From contig NW_025062476.1 of NCBI RefSeq assembly GCF_000002995.4, positions 10,724,501 through 10,788,500 of the forward strand: a stretch of 64,000 bases of DNA. Reading direction: 5' to 3'. Shown here piece after piece: positions 1 through 11,812 of the stretch. Source of the DNA: Brugia malayi. Lineage: Eukaryota; Nematoda; Chromadorea; Rhabditida; Onchocercidae. Position 1 is the first letter of the stretch, and each line of letters begins with the position of its first letter. Made by a program: the position numbers and the translations under genes. The notes beneath the pieces are model-generated. The model was not told the origin of the DNA. It did no database searches and was given only the letters and a program-made list of their open reading frames with translations.

Positions 1-1921
1 CCTTACTATAGCAAATGCTCAATTTTCAGAATTTTTTCTCCTCTCTTCTTTCTCTCATTTTTCTTTATACCACTTAAAATCTTACATATTTGAAGTGTTA
101 GTGTTGAAGTAATTAATGATCGCTTTACTCCAATAGCACCATTTATCAATATATTTTCGAGTAATGAAAGTAGTATCAGTAATTAATTAATTCATTGGAA
201 TGACTCATTACTGAAACAAATTGATAGATGTGATAATTTCAGTGATAATCAAATTGAATGAGTATTTTTTGATCGATTTTTGCAAGAAAATTATCACCAT
301 CTTTCACACCACAACTGCTCTATGTACTTTATTTGCTAATTTTTTTTTCTCTTAAACAATCATTACTTATCTTAGTACACAATTCTTATTCCTTCCGTAT
401 ACGTTATCTATTCTCTGATACGGTTACCTTTTCATGCAATAATTGCTATTCCTAAACTTTTCGGAATTCTTCTTACGATTCCTATTTGCAATTTTCATCA
501 ATTTAAAGACAAAATAAAGACTTTAGAATAAATCTTTATTTCTTTATGCTTATATTGAAAGTTGGCTTTTACGGAAATTTTTTTTAAAGTGGAAGGTAAC
601 TTAACATTTTTGCAGTGTCTGTTTTTATTTGAAGATTGTTCTCAGTAAAAAACGATTATATTTATTTTATGTGCATACATACACATATATATTTTTTCTT
701 AGTGAATTCAATAATGTCACACCTGTGCCTCTTATAGATATTTTTTTACAATCTACGCATGAATCACTTTTAAAAGCTTGAAATTTGATCATATCTTATG
801 CATGTCTTGGGAATATATGGAACTAAATAACTAGTTTTTTGATAAATTTGTTACTTTGCATGATTTTGACACTTACTACTGGCAAACTTCTAATCGAATA
901 CTGGAATTTTCAGTTTAATTTAAAATTTAATTCAAAACATTTTAGCTTCTCAGCTATTTGTCATTAATCTTTACTGCGAACAATTGGCTAAATGCTAATT
1001 TTTTTCACGTCTTTCAAAAAAAAAGAAAAAACGCTATTTCACATCTTTCAAATGTTTTTGTTTGATAAACTTTCACTTAAAAAAATAAATAAAACAGATA
1101 AAAACGAGTATCAATTTCTTAATAATATAAACTGCAAATTTGATCAATTGCCATTGAGTAGATATTTGTTTCTGATCCTATATGAATGATAATAATTTAT
1201 TAAAATCGGATTCAATTTCGATATTTTCCTTTATCGCTTTTACTATATTTTACTTTCATATTCATTCGTTTCAAATATACAAAAATTAGTTCATTAACAA
1301 TATGCTACTGAGTTGTATAAAAAAAAAGGAAATGGTTTTACTTAAAATTAAGACTTAAAATTCTCATTATCCTAACTTTTGATCAAATCAAATGAGAGGT
1401 TTGGTATAGAGCAAAAAGAGAAAAGAATTTTCTTTTTTTTCTTAACAATTGGCTAATTTGGAATAATTTATTTGAAATATTATAATGAAAGATTTGAAAA
1501 AATTTTAAATAGTAATTAAGCGTTCTTGTGAAAAACTATAAAAGTTTCATATTATAAGATTAGAGGATGAGTGATAAACTGATAATTTCCTTCAATTAGC
1601 AATGAGTTTTAGCATTTTCCTGATAATCTCATAAACTTTTGAAAGTTGTCACTTTCAGACTAATTTTTATATTGACTCTATGCTTACTTTGATCGATAAG
1701 CTACTACTATCACTTGTGACCACAATGGTGATAACACCATAATCAGTGAAGCAACAGTGATACTTTACAAACAATGCTAACAATTCATATTCTATTTTTA
1801 GCAGAACAAAGAAGAAAAAATGGCAATAGTCATTAGCTCATAGTATTTTTACCGCTCAATAAGCATTTAATTGTTTCGTAATTTAAGACTCATTTTTTCG
1901 CTTTTCCATAGTATCTTAGTA

Positions 1922-2093
1922 GAATCCAGCAAGTGCAACGACGGAATCCAATAAGTGCAGCAATAGAATCCAGCAAGTGCAACGACGGAATCCAATAAGT
2001 GCAGCAATAGAATCCAGCAAGTGCAACGACGGAATTCAATAAGTGCAGCAATAGAATCCAGCAAGTGCAACGACAGATTCCAGTAAGTGCAGT
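1922..2093. repeat. 44-bp tandem minisatellite, about 4 copies
   Basis: Units begin at 1922, 1966, 2010 and 2054. Each 44-bp unit is two related 22-bp halves, one containing CCAGCAAGTGCAACGAC and one containing CCAATAAGTGCAGCAATA. The first three copies are nearly identical and the last is diverged. It lies about 170 bp before a second, unrelated tandem array. Confidence 0.9.
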
Positions 2094-2178
2094 GACTATC
2101 CGGAAAAATAATTCCCAATGGAATCTATTCGAAGCAACTCTTGTTAGCTATTCATGTCCATATGATTGTAATTGTGCT

Positions 2179-2225
2179 TGTGTATGCGTGTGCGCACGCG
2201 TGTGTATGTATGTATGTGTGTATGT
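2179..2225. repeat. Alternating purine-pyrimidine tract
   Basis: A run of 47 bases alternates pyrimidine and purine without a break, mixing TG, TA and CG steps with a core TGTGCGCACGCGTGTG. Such tracts can adopt Z-DNA. It directly precedes the 30-bp minisatellite. Confidence 0.75.
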
Positions 2226-2260
2226 CCGTGTATATAACATATGTGTGTGTGTTTATATAT

Positions 2261-2634
2261 GGTATAAGTATAGGTACAGGTATGTGTATAGGTATAAGTA
2301 TAGGTACAGGTATATGTATAGGTATAAGTATAGGTACAGGTATATGTATAGGTATAAGTATAGGTACAGGTATATGTATAGGTATAAGTATAGGTACAGG
2401 TATATGTATAGGTATAAGTATAGGTACAGGTATATGTATAGGTATAAGTATAGGTACAGGTATATGTATAGGTATAAGTATAGGTACAGGTATATGTATA
2501 GGTATAAGTATAGGTACAGGTATATGTATAGGTATAAGTATAGGTACAGGTATATGTATAGGTATAAGTATAGGTACAGGTATATGTATAGGTATAAGTA
2601 TAGGTACAGGTATATGTATAGGTATAAGTATAGG
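2261..2634. repeat. 30-bp tandem minisatellite, about 12.5 copies
   Basis: The unit is five variant hexamers in the order GGTATA, AGTATA, GGTACA, GGTATA, TGTATA. Copies are identical except the first, which has TGTGTATA in place of the usual A-rich hexamer. The unit length is divisible by three and carries no stop in several frames, so long artificial open frames occur on both strands. I do not treat any of them as genes. Confidence 0.97.
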
Positions 2635-2780
2635 AGGGAAAATACCAAACGATGTAATAAGTTTTCTTCTACTTCTATTAATCATTTTTTTATATTTTCA
2701 TTTTCCATAAATACGTCATTTCATTATATAAATTAATTAGTTGTACACAATGAATGATTATAAAAGACAAAGCATTAAAA

Positions 2781-2880
2781 CTCTCTCTCTCTCTCTCTTT
2801 CATGAACTTTCTCTCTCTCTCCTTCATGACCTTTCTCTCTCTCTTTTTCTCTCTTTCTCTCTCTCTTTCATGACCTTTTC
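2781..2880. repeat. Pyrimidine (CT)n tract with repeated TTCATGA
   Basis: A 100-base CT-rich tract is interrupted three times by CTTTCATGAAC or CTTCATGACC at irregular spacing. The result looks like a degenerate higher-order repeat rather than a plain dinucleotide run. Another CT tract lies at about 3540-3592. Confidence 0.8.
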
Positions 2881-3710
2881 CTAATCTAAAATACATTTTT
2901 GCAAAAATATGCAAAAAATACTTTTTTCAAAGCTAATAGCTACTGTTTAGCTCATCCAAATTAAACTCTCAAATCATACAAATTTCTAATGGAAATTTTT
3001 TAAAAATCAAAATGAAATGAAAATTTAAAAGTATATCAGTACTTTCAGTAATAGAAAGTATATTTTCCTCTTCAAAATATTAGAATTGAACAATTTTCAG
3101 CACTTATTGTTGATTATTTCTTATACATTTTGAATGTATTTGGTAACATTGTTACGCTGTCATCCATATAATAATGTCATTTAAGAATATTAAGCATTGT
3201 TGTTGAAATTTTTGAATATTTCTCCTTCAATTATGTCTAACTTTAGAGCTAAAATTTAAAAAATTAAATTAAAAAAGACCATCCTTCTTACTTTCTTACC
3301 TTTTCCTCTCATATCTATGTAACTTCATTTTATCATCATCTGACCTTCTTCCTCTTCCTCTCCTCTCTTCTCTTTCCTGTCTATTTATATAAATGTCACC
3401 ACCTCTTCCACTTCTCCTTATTTTTTCCCCCTTTAAAAATTTTTCTTTTATTGTCCGTTTTTGCTTTGCTTTAACCGGAATGTGCCAAAATCCTCTTTCA
3501 TTTTTCGAATTTTCACATCTTTCCAACTAGTATTTTTCTCCATCTCTCTCTCTTTTTTCTCTCTTTCTCTTCCTCTCCCTCTCTCTCTCTGCTATTTATT
3601 TCGTATCAATCAATAATTGATATTATATCGTTTAATTTTATAAAAATTCCACTGCAACTGGAAATAATTCAATAACATTTTTTTATTAATCAGTCATTTA
3701 GCATCATGAG

Positions 3711-3800
3711 ATGCGTGTACCTTACCTGCACAGAGATACCTGTATCTTTGCTACCTGTCATTGGTTGACCTTAGGTTGACCTCCCACCTGAATCACTCAC
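3711..3800. promoter_or_regulatory. GC-richer island with CAGGTR cluster and DR5 half-sites
   Basis: This short block is clearly less AT-rich than its surroundings. On the minus strand it has four CAGGTA/CAGGTG (E2-box-like) sites within about 70 bp. It also has two AGGTCA half-sites spaced by five bases (TGACCT at 3766-3771 and 3777-3782), the DR5 arrangement bound by some nuclear receptors. One of the CAGGTA sites reads CAG|GTAAGG, so a noncoding exon edge on the minus strand is an alternative reading. Confidence 0.35.
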
Positions 3801-4700
3801 TTATAGCTTCCCGATCATATGACCACAGGCTTCATCCTTCATCTTTTTCAAAAACAGCTAATACAGGACGAAAAATCAATTCGCTACTAAGATAATTTAT
3901 CAATTACTTCAAATTCATCTAATTCTGACTATAAAAAAATCTTTCTGTTTAAATTTCCAATCAAATTTAAAAAACTATGTGAAATGATCACATAAATATT
4001 TTGAAATTACAAATTAATTACCAAATTTTTTTAGTTATATAATGCTAATTGGAATGAAAAACTTCTCCAAAAGTCATTTTAACAGCTTATGCAAATTCAG
4101 CTATATTTGCTTTTCTATAATTTTAGATGTTTTTACTGTGAAATTCATCGAAAGTAACGAATTGCTAATACTTTTAAAATGATTTTTATCAATTTTTTCA
4201 ACATGAAAAAAAGGAATGAAAAAAAGAAAGAAACGAAAATTTGCAAAAAATCAATTAAATTGGGTCTTTATTGCATTTCTCTAAGGTTATTTCTTTTCTT
4301 TTCTTTTCTTTTTTCTTTCTAACACCATTGTTTACAAATCGTTAAAAAAAAAAAAAGAAAACACAAAAAATTAATAAAAACATTCCTTTTTTTCTCAATA
4401 TATAATAAATTTCTTCCATACCATTTTTATTGTATCGTTACAACGTTTTCTTAATTCTATAAATTCTATAAATGCAATTTTCTTTTCATTTTGAAAATAT
4501 ACGATTTTAAAAATTAGAAAAGAAGAAATTCAAGGTTAAAATTAAGTTGACAAATTTTAATTTAAATTATGAATTATTTTATGGTAGTAAATTTGTTAAT
4601 TTTAGGGAAAAATGATAACATCTATGTATTGAGGGGGAAATGGTAATTTGATAAAGATTATGAATATTTTCATTGAAGATCGAATCTGATCTTTTATTTA

Positions 4701-4760
4701 GGAGGGGAGAGAAAAAGATGAGAGAGGGAGAGAGAGAGAGAGAGGGAGAGGGAGAGAGGA
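4701..4760. repeat. GA-rich purine tract
   Basis: About 60 bases of imperfect (GA)n with GGAG interruptions, the complement of the CT tracts elsewhere in this region. Confidence 0.8.
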
Positions 4761-7700
4761 AGCATTTAACATTCAATAATAAAATATTTAATTGCAAATT
4801 AGCAGAACAACAATATACCTTAATCAAGAAGTGAATTAAGTAGTAGTAGTATCGAAAAGATTGATCATTTCAAATGTTAATAGAATGACTTCAAAATTTT
4901 CGGATTTCAAAATTTTTCATCAAATTCATGGAGCCTAAATATTTTCAGAATAGAGCTATTGTAAGATTAAGAAAAGATAAATTATAAATTCGAAATATTT
5001 TATAAAACTTTTACTTTTTTAATATTTTTTCTTAAATTCTTTTTTAATATTTTATGAGATTTATGAAACAAAATATGTGTTCTTGAATTACCACAAACTT
5101 AAAAAAGTTATTCTAAGGTAAATATATTTAACGATAGATTGCGTAACGAAAATCTTACGTATCATGTTACGTTTAAAAGATTCAAACAGTAAAGTTTGTG
5201 TTATCAAATAACTAGTGATATGTAATTGTAATATTTTTTTTCTGTATTACATCTTGAAAATTATAGGTGTATTTAAGATAATAAATGATAACGTATTTTA
5301 CATAGCTTTTCTAAATTTATTTCGGACTTTGTTTCATTTAATTAATATTAATATTATCACAGATTTGTTTCAATTTCTTCACAAAATAAAATAATTTGAA
5401 AATAAAAAAAGAATATTATAAGCGATCGATGCACACACAATAATATGATTTTGTGTAATAAAACGATTTCAGTTATACTCAAAATTTCTGTGAAAAAATT
5501 TTTATGAAAAATTTTTGTTCATTGATTCACGTGTTTTAGATCAAAAATAGTGATAATTTAACAGTATGAAATTGTCGTCCTGAAATTTGCAGTATAAGGA
5601 ATAGTAATCGTATCATCCATACTCATTAGAATAAGTGATTTTTATATTAATCGATGATCTCCGGTTTTTAATTTTTTTCCGGACTGAATTCATTATAATT
5701 TGCAAGCACGTTTATTTACTTTTAAATTATTCCAGGTATCCAGGTGTCAGATTAGCTCATTGCCATAAATCAACTATTGTAAAAAGTGAATCAATTTAAT
5801 TTTTTTGCATTGTGTTAAATTTAAAAAATAAATGAATTCTTCAAGTGCTTAATTTTAGTATATTAAAATTTATAGTCTCAAAAGTAAAGATTAAAAATTT
5901 GATCCATTTTTTTCGTTTCTACAAATTTTCATTTCTATCTAATTTTATGTCAAAAATATTATATCAAATTTGATTACGCAAATTATACATAAATCATTTT
6001 GAAATTAGTGCTTGATTTGTCGCATTGCTGAAATTCTTTGCAGTGTGTCATAAATAGGAGAAAAATTGAACATTAATAAATATATTAGCGAACAAACGTA
6101 CGAAAAAAACACGTAACGTAGAGTTGTATGAATCATGAATAAAGTAACTTCAAATATTGATGCATTTGTTGAAGTGTTAGGACATTTCATCTTTTGATAA
6201 CATCTGATATATTAGTCAAACCAAATTAACTCTTCCATTACTTTTAATAACTTTAGCAAGTCCTAATATTAAAAAAAGTTAAACTTTTTATACCTTATCT
6301 GTTGCTCTAAATATTCTCCAAAGCTATTGTTAAGAAATTTTTTTTAAATTAAGTTGAACTTATCTGCTCTGATCAACACTCACTTTCCTTTCTTTTTTTT
6401 TTTATTATTCTGATGTAAGAATAAATTAGAGTGATTAAATATGGTTATCAGTTGATTTATAAGAAAAAGTTTACACATTATACATTGATAATATAACTTA
6501 AGTATCCTTTGAAAAGTATGTGCTAATATTTTGAAATACACTTTCTCAAACATGCAAAATTCTTAACCATTTAAACTTTTGTGAAATTCTTAACGATTTA
6601 AAAAAAATGAATTCAATTTTTTGAAAAGTTTTGCTCAAAATTTTCATTTCAAAACTTTTCAAACATGCATGTTCTTTGCAATTGACATTTTTCTCTCTTT
6701 TCTTCAATTTCCTTTCAAATTTTCCTCACAATTTGTCAATTTTTCCTAAAAGAATGAAAAAAATTCAAAAGGTGTAATTTTATTTTCCTTTTGGCTCATC
6801 CAGAACATATTGAATGCTGAATACTTTTTCCTTTCAATTATTTTACTTAAATTTAAAAATTAAAAAGTGAGATCATTTTTTTTTTTCTAAAATCTTGCAC
6901 TAAGATTTATTATGTAGTTTACTATATTAACTGTAATTATTTTAGTTACATATTCCAGTAATGTATTTACTCCTATCTTATTTTTCAAATAATAACTTTT
7001 AATTTTAAATTTGCATTTGCATACTTTACTGAATGTTTCGAGAGTTTTTTAATTATACTCATATTTTCTGCTCAGTTTCTTATTTCGTATATATCAGAAA
7101 TTAATGGAACAAATATTATATAAATATCCACTGCAATTACTTGGTGTCATTTCATCCACTTCAGTGATTTTTTAAAATTCTTTCATAGAAGTTTCATCTC
7201 AATAAACAATGAAATTCTCACTCTAACTATTCCTCAAATTTTTAAGCATTAAATTTTGCAATAGTAATTGGTGGATCACAATGAACTCGTTGTCATCATT
7301 TCAACTTCTCTCGACTGTGACACTATCGATTAGTCCAATTGTATTTTCAAACTACTTTTCACAGCTGTTTCTCGTACTTGTTCCCATTGTTACAGCACAA
7401 ATCATTTATTTCGCTCAGCAGCTGATATCATTTATTTGCTATCCAAATCTAATAAAATTGTTCTATTTATGTACTAAAATTATTTGCATATTACTGGTGA
7501 CATTAGCGCCTGACATTTCCTTTCAGTTGCTGTTAGAGTATTATTACTTTTTTCATTTGGATATTATAATTTGCTCGCATTGAATCACTTATAATAGTAA
7601 TATAAATTCTTTAATTTTCTTTTCCTTTACCTTAACAATGATAAATCAATTTTATCAATGATAAAATTTTCAAATTACGTAGTTCTAACTTTAATAATCG

Positions 7701-7945
7701 ATTAATCAACATTATATTCTTCTATTTACCAATATTTTTCCATTGCTTTATGATGAATGCAAACTTTATTTAAGCTAATAAAAACATTATTCAGCGATCT
7801 TTTCTTTTCTTTGACGGTCTAACTCATTTCTAACAAACTTTTTTCAACATTTTCGTGATAAATAAAACTGACCAATATCACTGCAACAAATTTAATATGA
7901 GGTAATTTTATTTGTTTACCAATCTAATCTAACTCAAATATAATA

Positions 7946-8019
7946 CATGGGTAATTTTTTCTATTAGAATTCATTAAAATCGATATTGCATGGTGTCGAT
8001 TTTAATGAAATTACCTATG
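7946..8019. other. Long imperfect inverted repeat (hairpin)
   Basis: The inner arms TCATTAAAATCGA (7971-7983) and TCGATTTTAATGA (7996-8008) are perfectly complementary around a 12-base loop. The outer arms CATGGGTAATTT (7946-7957) and AAATTACCTATG (8008-8019) pair over 12 positions with one G-U wobble. A 13-base one-sided bulge separates the two stems. This could be a structured RNA, a mini inverted-repeat element or chance in AT-rich DNA. Confidence 0.5.
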
Positions 8020-9778
8020 TAAGATTATCAAATTAAATAATTGTGTAGTATTGAACTGTATATTCATTTTAAAATTCATTTTAAAAGTTCTTATCCAGTA
8101 TTGCAACATTTCTGTGATTCGATTATCCCTTCTGGCAATGATTAGATAACTTTTAAACTGATATCATTAAATTTATTAACCAACTACATTCATATCAAAT
8201 ATATCATTTTCATCTTTATATTCATACTTTCTTCAATATTTTATAAAGCACAGGAATGTCCTTGAAATTGTCATTGAAATATTTCTTGGCACTTTTCAAT
8301 TAGTTCAACTTTATTACTTTTAACTATTCAAATGACGTTTCCATTTAATGAAAAAATCTGCTTTTCCCAGTTCAGCTGTCTTTTTAATTTGCCAAGCACT
8401 CATTTAAATATTTTCCAACTTGCAACGAATTAAATGCCTTTTAAACAGACTCCAAAAAATCCTCAAATTTTACTAATCTATAAAATTTTTAACAAATCTT
8501 TAAAGCTATTCACACGCACAAATGTCTTCTCATTTTTTAAAATACTATTCTAAATTTGTTGATTATTGATTAGCTTTTCTATTCTTTAAAATTCTCGACA
8601 GTTTATTTTTTTTCTGCTCTTCATAAAATACATTCGTCGCAATTCAATTATTTTAGCAATTATTATCAAACTGGGATTTCATGCCTCATCCAGTCCAATT
8701 GTCCTTTTATTATATCATCCACTCATGCATTCATTTTATAAAGTGTCCTAAATGCTAACTATTCAATATATTTCATCCAGCTGTTAAAGTAAGCATTTCT
8801 CAGCTTTTTTAAGCCTGAATGAATTATTTAATTTAATTCTAAAATTTGGTGCAACATTTTAAACTATGCATTCATTTATTACTATGATAACAGCTGGAAA
8901 TGTAATACTTTATGATTTTTTTGCTTAAGAATTTAACAAAATTATTGCTAATGATTTCGAAAGGATTTATTTTCTTCTATTAGCACATCTAGCAATCATT
9001 TCTCCTACTTAATTCGTTCGTTTATTTTCATCGATTTCATTTATAACTTAAATTCTCATTTGATTTTCCCATATAATCCGTTACTCTAATTTCAATCTTT
9101 GCAAATCTAATTTTCACGTTTACAAGTGGAAATGAAAAATGTTTCATCGTTTCATAATAACTCTTATCTCTCTTCTCTTGTTCTTTAATATTTTGGGCTT
9201 TGTATAATTCTTTATAAAAAAAAGATTTCTTTTAAAGTTGCATATTTATGAGGTTTTATTATCCATTATGTAACCAAATCCTCCCATAAATAAGCTTAAA
9301 ATATCGGCACAAGGAGAATAGGAAAGATGCATAGCGAATTTTATCCTTAGGAAATTTAAAATTGAAAAATAATTTCAAAATTCAATCAACCAATCTTTTC
9401 ATTTTTCTTTTTCTTCATCTCATTGCTATTCATTCATAGTACAAAATATCAATGAAATAAATTAGTTACTATTTAACTTTATAAATTTAGTTACGTGCAA
9501 GTATTTTACGACTTTAATATAGTCAGCTTCCATAATTTTCTATCTCTTGAATTTTGAGAATTGTATTTATCTTAATTTCATTTTCAATTAAACTAGTTTT
9601 TCTCTCCCACTCCTTTTATTTATTTATTTTTTCGATCATTACATTCACATGAACCATATAATAATAATTTTTCGCCGCTTTGATAGTTTAGTTTAGATTA
9701 ATAAAAAAAAGTCTACGCAAATGACACACATTGCATCAATTTCATTAACAATTTTCTCTTTTTGTTTATTCCTTTTAC

Positions 9779-9779
<1 letters not shown>

Positions 9780-9813
<34 letters not shown>
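9780..9813. repeat. (CT)n microsatellite
   Basis: Nearly pure CT dinucleotide run with one G interruption, continuing into T-rich sequence. Confidence 0.9.
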
Positions 9814-9814
<1 letters not shown>

Positions 9815-9984
9815 TTTTTTCATTTCAACTATTTTGTGGCATAATTTTCTATCATTTCTCTCTGCACCGCCAGATTTCGGATCAGAGTATCATATGACAT
9901 CATATCACTACTTAATGAATAATGAATGACAAACCAGAATTTATCCAATCATTAATCCCATTTATTTGGTACTACTTGAAGATT

Positions 9985-9986
9985 TC

Positions 9987-10026
<40 letters not shown>
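9985..10026. repeat. (CT)n microsatellite
   Basis: CT dinucleotide run with one CCC interruption, about 170 bp after the similar run at 9780. Confidence 0.9.
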
Positions 10027-10031
<5 letters not shown>

Positions 10032-10218
10032 TTGCTTTCTTCTTTTCATCATTATCATCAAATGTGACAATAAGATAGATGGATAGATATCACTCATCAG
10101 TACTTTATCCTTTTAATGAAATATTCTTTTGTGTATCAAAATATCCTACTAAGATACCTTTTTGTCTTCAATTATTATAATACTGAACAGCATTGACACT
10201 CATTGAATTTGTTATTAT

Positions 10219-10220
<2 letters not shown>

Positions 10221-10249
<29 letters not shown>

Positions 10250-10271
10250 ATTGTCATTGTCGTTGTTGTTG
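10221..10271. repeat. (TTG)n microsatellite
   Basis: About nine uninterrupted TTG units followed by imperfect ATTGTC and CGTTGTTG units. Confidence 0.9.
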
Positions 10272-10710
10272 ACCGAAAAATTGATCATAAATTGCTCTTA
10301 GCTCGTTCGATATCTTTTTTCTTTACAATTACTGATGGTCATTTATTGCTAAACAAATAAATGTAAATACTGTTTAAGTTGAAAAATCTTGTAAGCAACG
10401 ATATTTTCTTAAATATCATTTAAAATATTGAAAATAAGCCAATAACTTCAAAGTTAGCAAAGAAATCGTTTGAAAATAGTTAACAATTATAAAGTAAAAA
10501 TTATTTATTTTATGGTTTATTGAAGTAAACAATACGTGTAACCACCTATGACTAACACATCATAATTATGTGATCAAGCTTAAATCGTTGCAGTTATTTG
10601 ATTGTGCTCCTTCGAGCCGAACAGAGGGGCCTTAAATCCGGAAAAAGGGAATATTACTGGGTGGAAAAACAACGACTCAGTATTGCTATTTGCTGTATGA
10701 GGTCGATTGT

Positions 10711-11812
10711 ATGCGTCTTTTAGTGCGATTTGCACTAGCAATTCTTATTTGCTTATTACTCATTGCCGCTTATGAATATTTGAATATACGTCAACGTGTC
10801 ATTTCACGTAATGATCCAACGACAGGTTTCCGTAATGCTTCATTTTAATGAACTAAACAAAGCTAAAAAATCAGGAAATTTTGATCAAAAGAATCTTTAT
10901 TGATTACTAATCGAATAATAATGACAATATTAAAATATATGGAGCAAACTACAGGAATGCTGAAGGAGATATTTTATTTTATTCAAATTTCAAGATAACA
11001 CAAACACACACACTCACATACACACACACACACACACACACATACATAAAGTAAAATTAATATATATCATATTTCCAGACGCAGATGAAGTAGTCCGTAT
11101 TTTGCTTATGTCGGACGATCCGGCATCTAGCTGGGAAACAAACGTAAATGTCACTTTCAACGTGATCGTTGTACTAATTATTTCATTGCTCAGTATTGCC
11201 TTACTTGTTACGGGTTAGTATTATGATTTTTAGCACAATAATTTATGCAGAAATTATATTAGTAGTACACTATAACATACCGTACATTCACACAGTGAAT
11301 GATACAAACTGACCGGAAAGGTCGACTGGTTCTAATAATCCGTAATTTATAGATGCATCATTAGAAGATATTATTAATAATATTTATTTGAAAAATTTAT
11401 TATGAATATAAGCTTTAAATTAAAATTAGAGTTATTCTACGATACATTTATAATTTAATGTGTTATTTTGGGTATAATTGTGATTGCTCTAACATTGGAT
11501 TCATCAGTAATTGGTAGCGAAAGCTGTAATATGGATGAGACAACAATTGGTTTGCAGCAGGAACAAACGGTAAATTTAAATTGAAATTAAAATTACTAAA
11601 TTAAAAAGAAAAAAAAAATGATGGTAATGATAATAATAATGTTAAATTTTTTAAGATATTATTATCTTTTACATTATTCTAAAACAAGGAAAAAAAAGGA
11701 ATTTTAGATTTGTGCATCGCAATTTTTATCTTCAACGGATCGCTTGCTGCCACCGATAGGTATTATAACAAATTTGAACAAACATTCAGTTCCATCTATT
11801 AATGAAATATAA
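10711..11812 (+). CDS. Small two-transmembrane protein, unknown family
   Basis: I do not recognise this protein. Predicted exons are 10711-10825, 11079-11213, 11508-11569 and 11708-11812, totalling 139 codons. The first starts MRLLVRFALAIL, giving an N-terminal hydrophobic segment (about residues 4-21). A charged stretch with DADEVV and a possible N-glycosylation site (NVT) follows. Exon 2 ends in a second strong hydrophobic helix (VIVVLIISLLSIALLV, about residues 68-83). The tail is polar and contains two cysteines. Introns have GT-AG ends and compatible phases (1, 1, 0). If the first donor is not used, the frame stops after 46 codons. The last exon contains a 30-base stretch resembling an intron, but it is too short and in frame, so I kept it as coding. 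Function cannot be inferred. Confidence 0.55.
10998..11046. repeat. (CA)n microsatellite in an intron
   Basis: Imperfect CA dinucleotide run inside intron 1 of the small transmembrane gene, ending about 30 bases before the exon 2 acceptor. Confidence 0.85.

Larger units (their letters stand above)
1..10710. other. AT-rich intergenic region, no gene recognised
   Basis: About 10.7 kb without a convincing coding exon on either strand. The longest open stretches are a minisatellite (2261-2634) and a hydrophobic low-complexity frame at 7281-7583. The content is simple repeats (listed separately), many T-rich and A-rich tracts, one long hairpin near 7.95 kb and one GC-richer island near 3.7-3.8 kb. 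It could hold distal regulatory DNA or introns of a gene whose exons lie outside the window. I see no tRNA, rRNA or transposon in it. Confidence 0.6.

Noticed and set aside
2065..2736. Long overlapping open frames on both strands over the 30-bp repeat
   Set aside because: The unit length is a multiple of three and lacks stops, so all these frames are artefacts of the minisatellite.
7281..7583. Plus-strand 100-codon hydrophobic frame
   Set aside because: Composition is dominated by Leu, Ile, Phe and Ser as expected from T-rich DNA. There is no splice context, homologue or neighbouring exon.
11760..11789. 30-base GT...CAG segment in the last exon of the small membrane gene
   Set aside because: Too short for a nematode intron and in frame without stops, so kept as coding.
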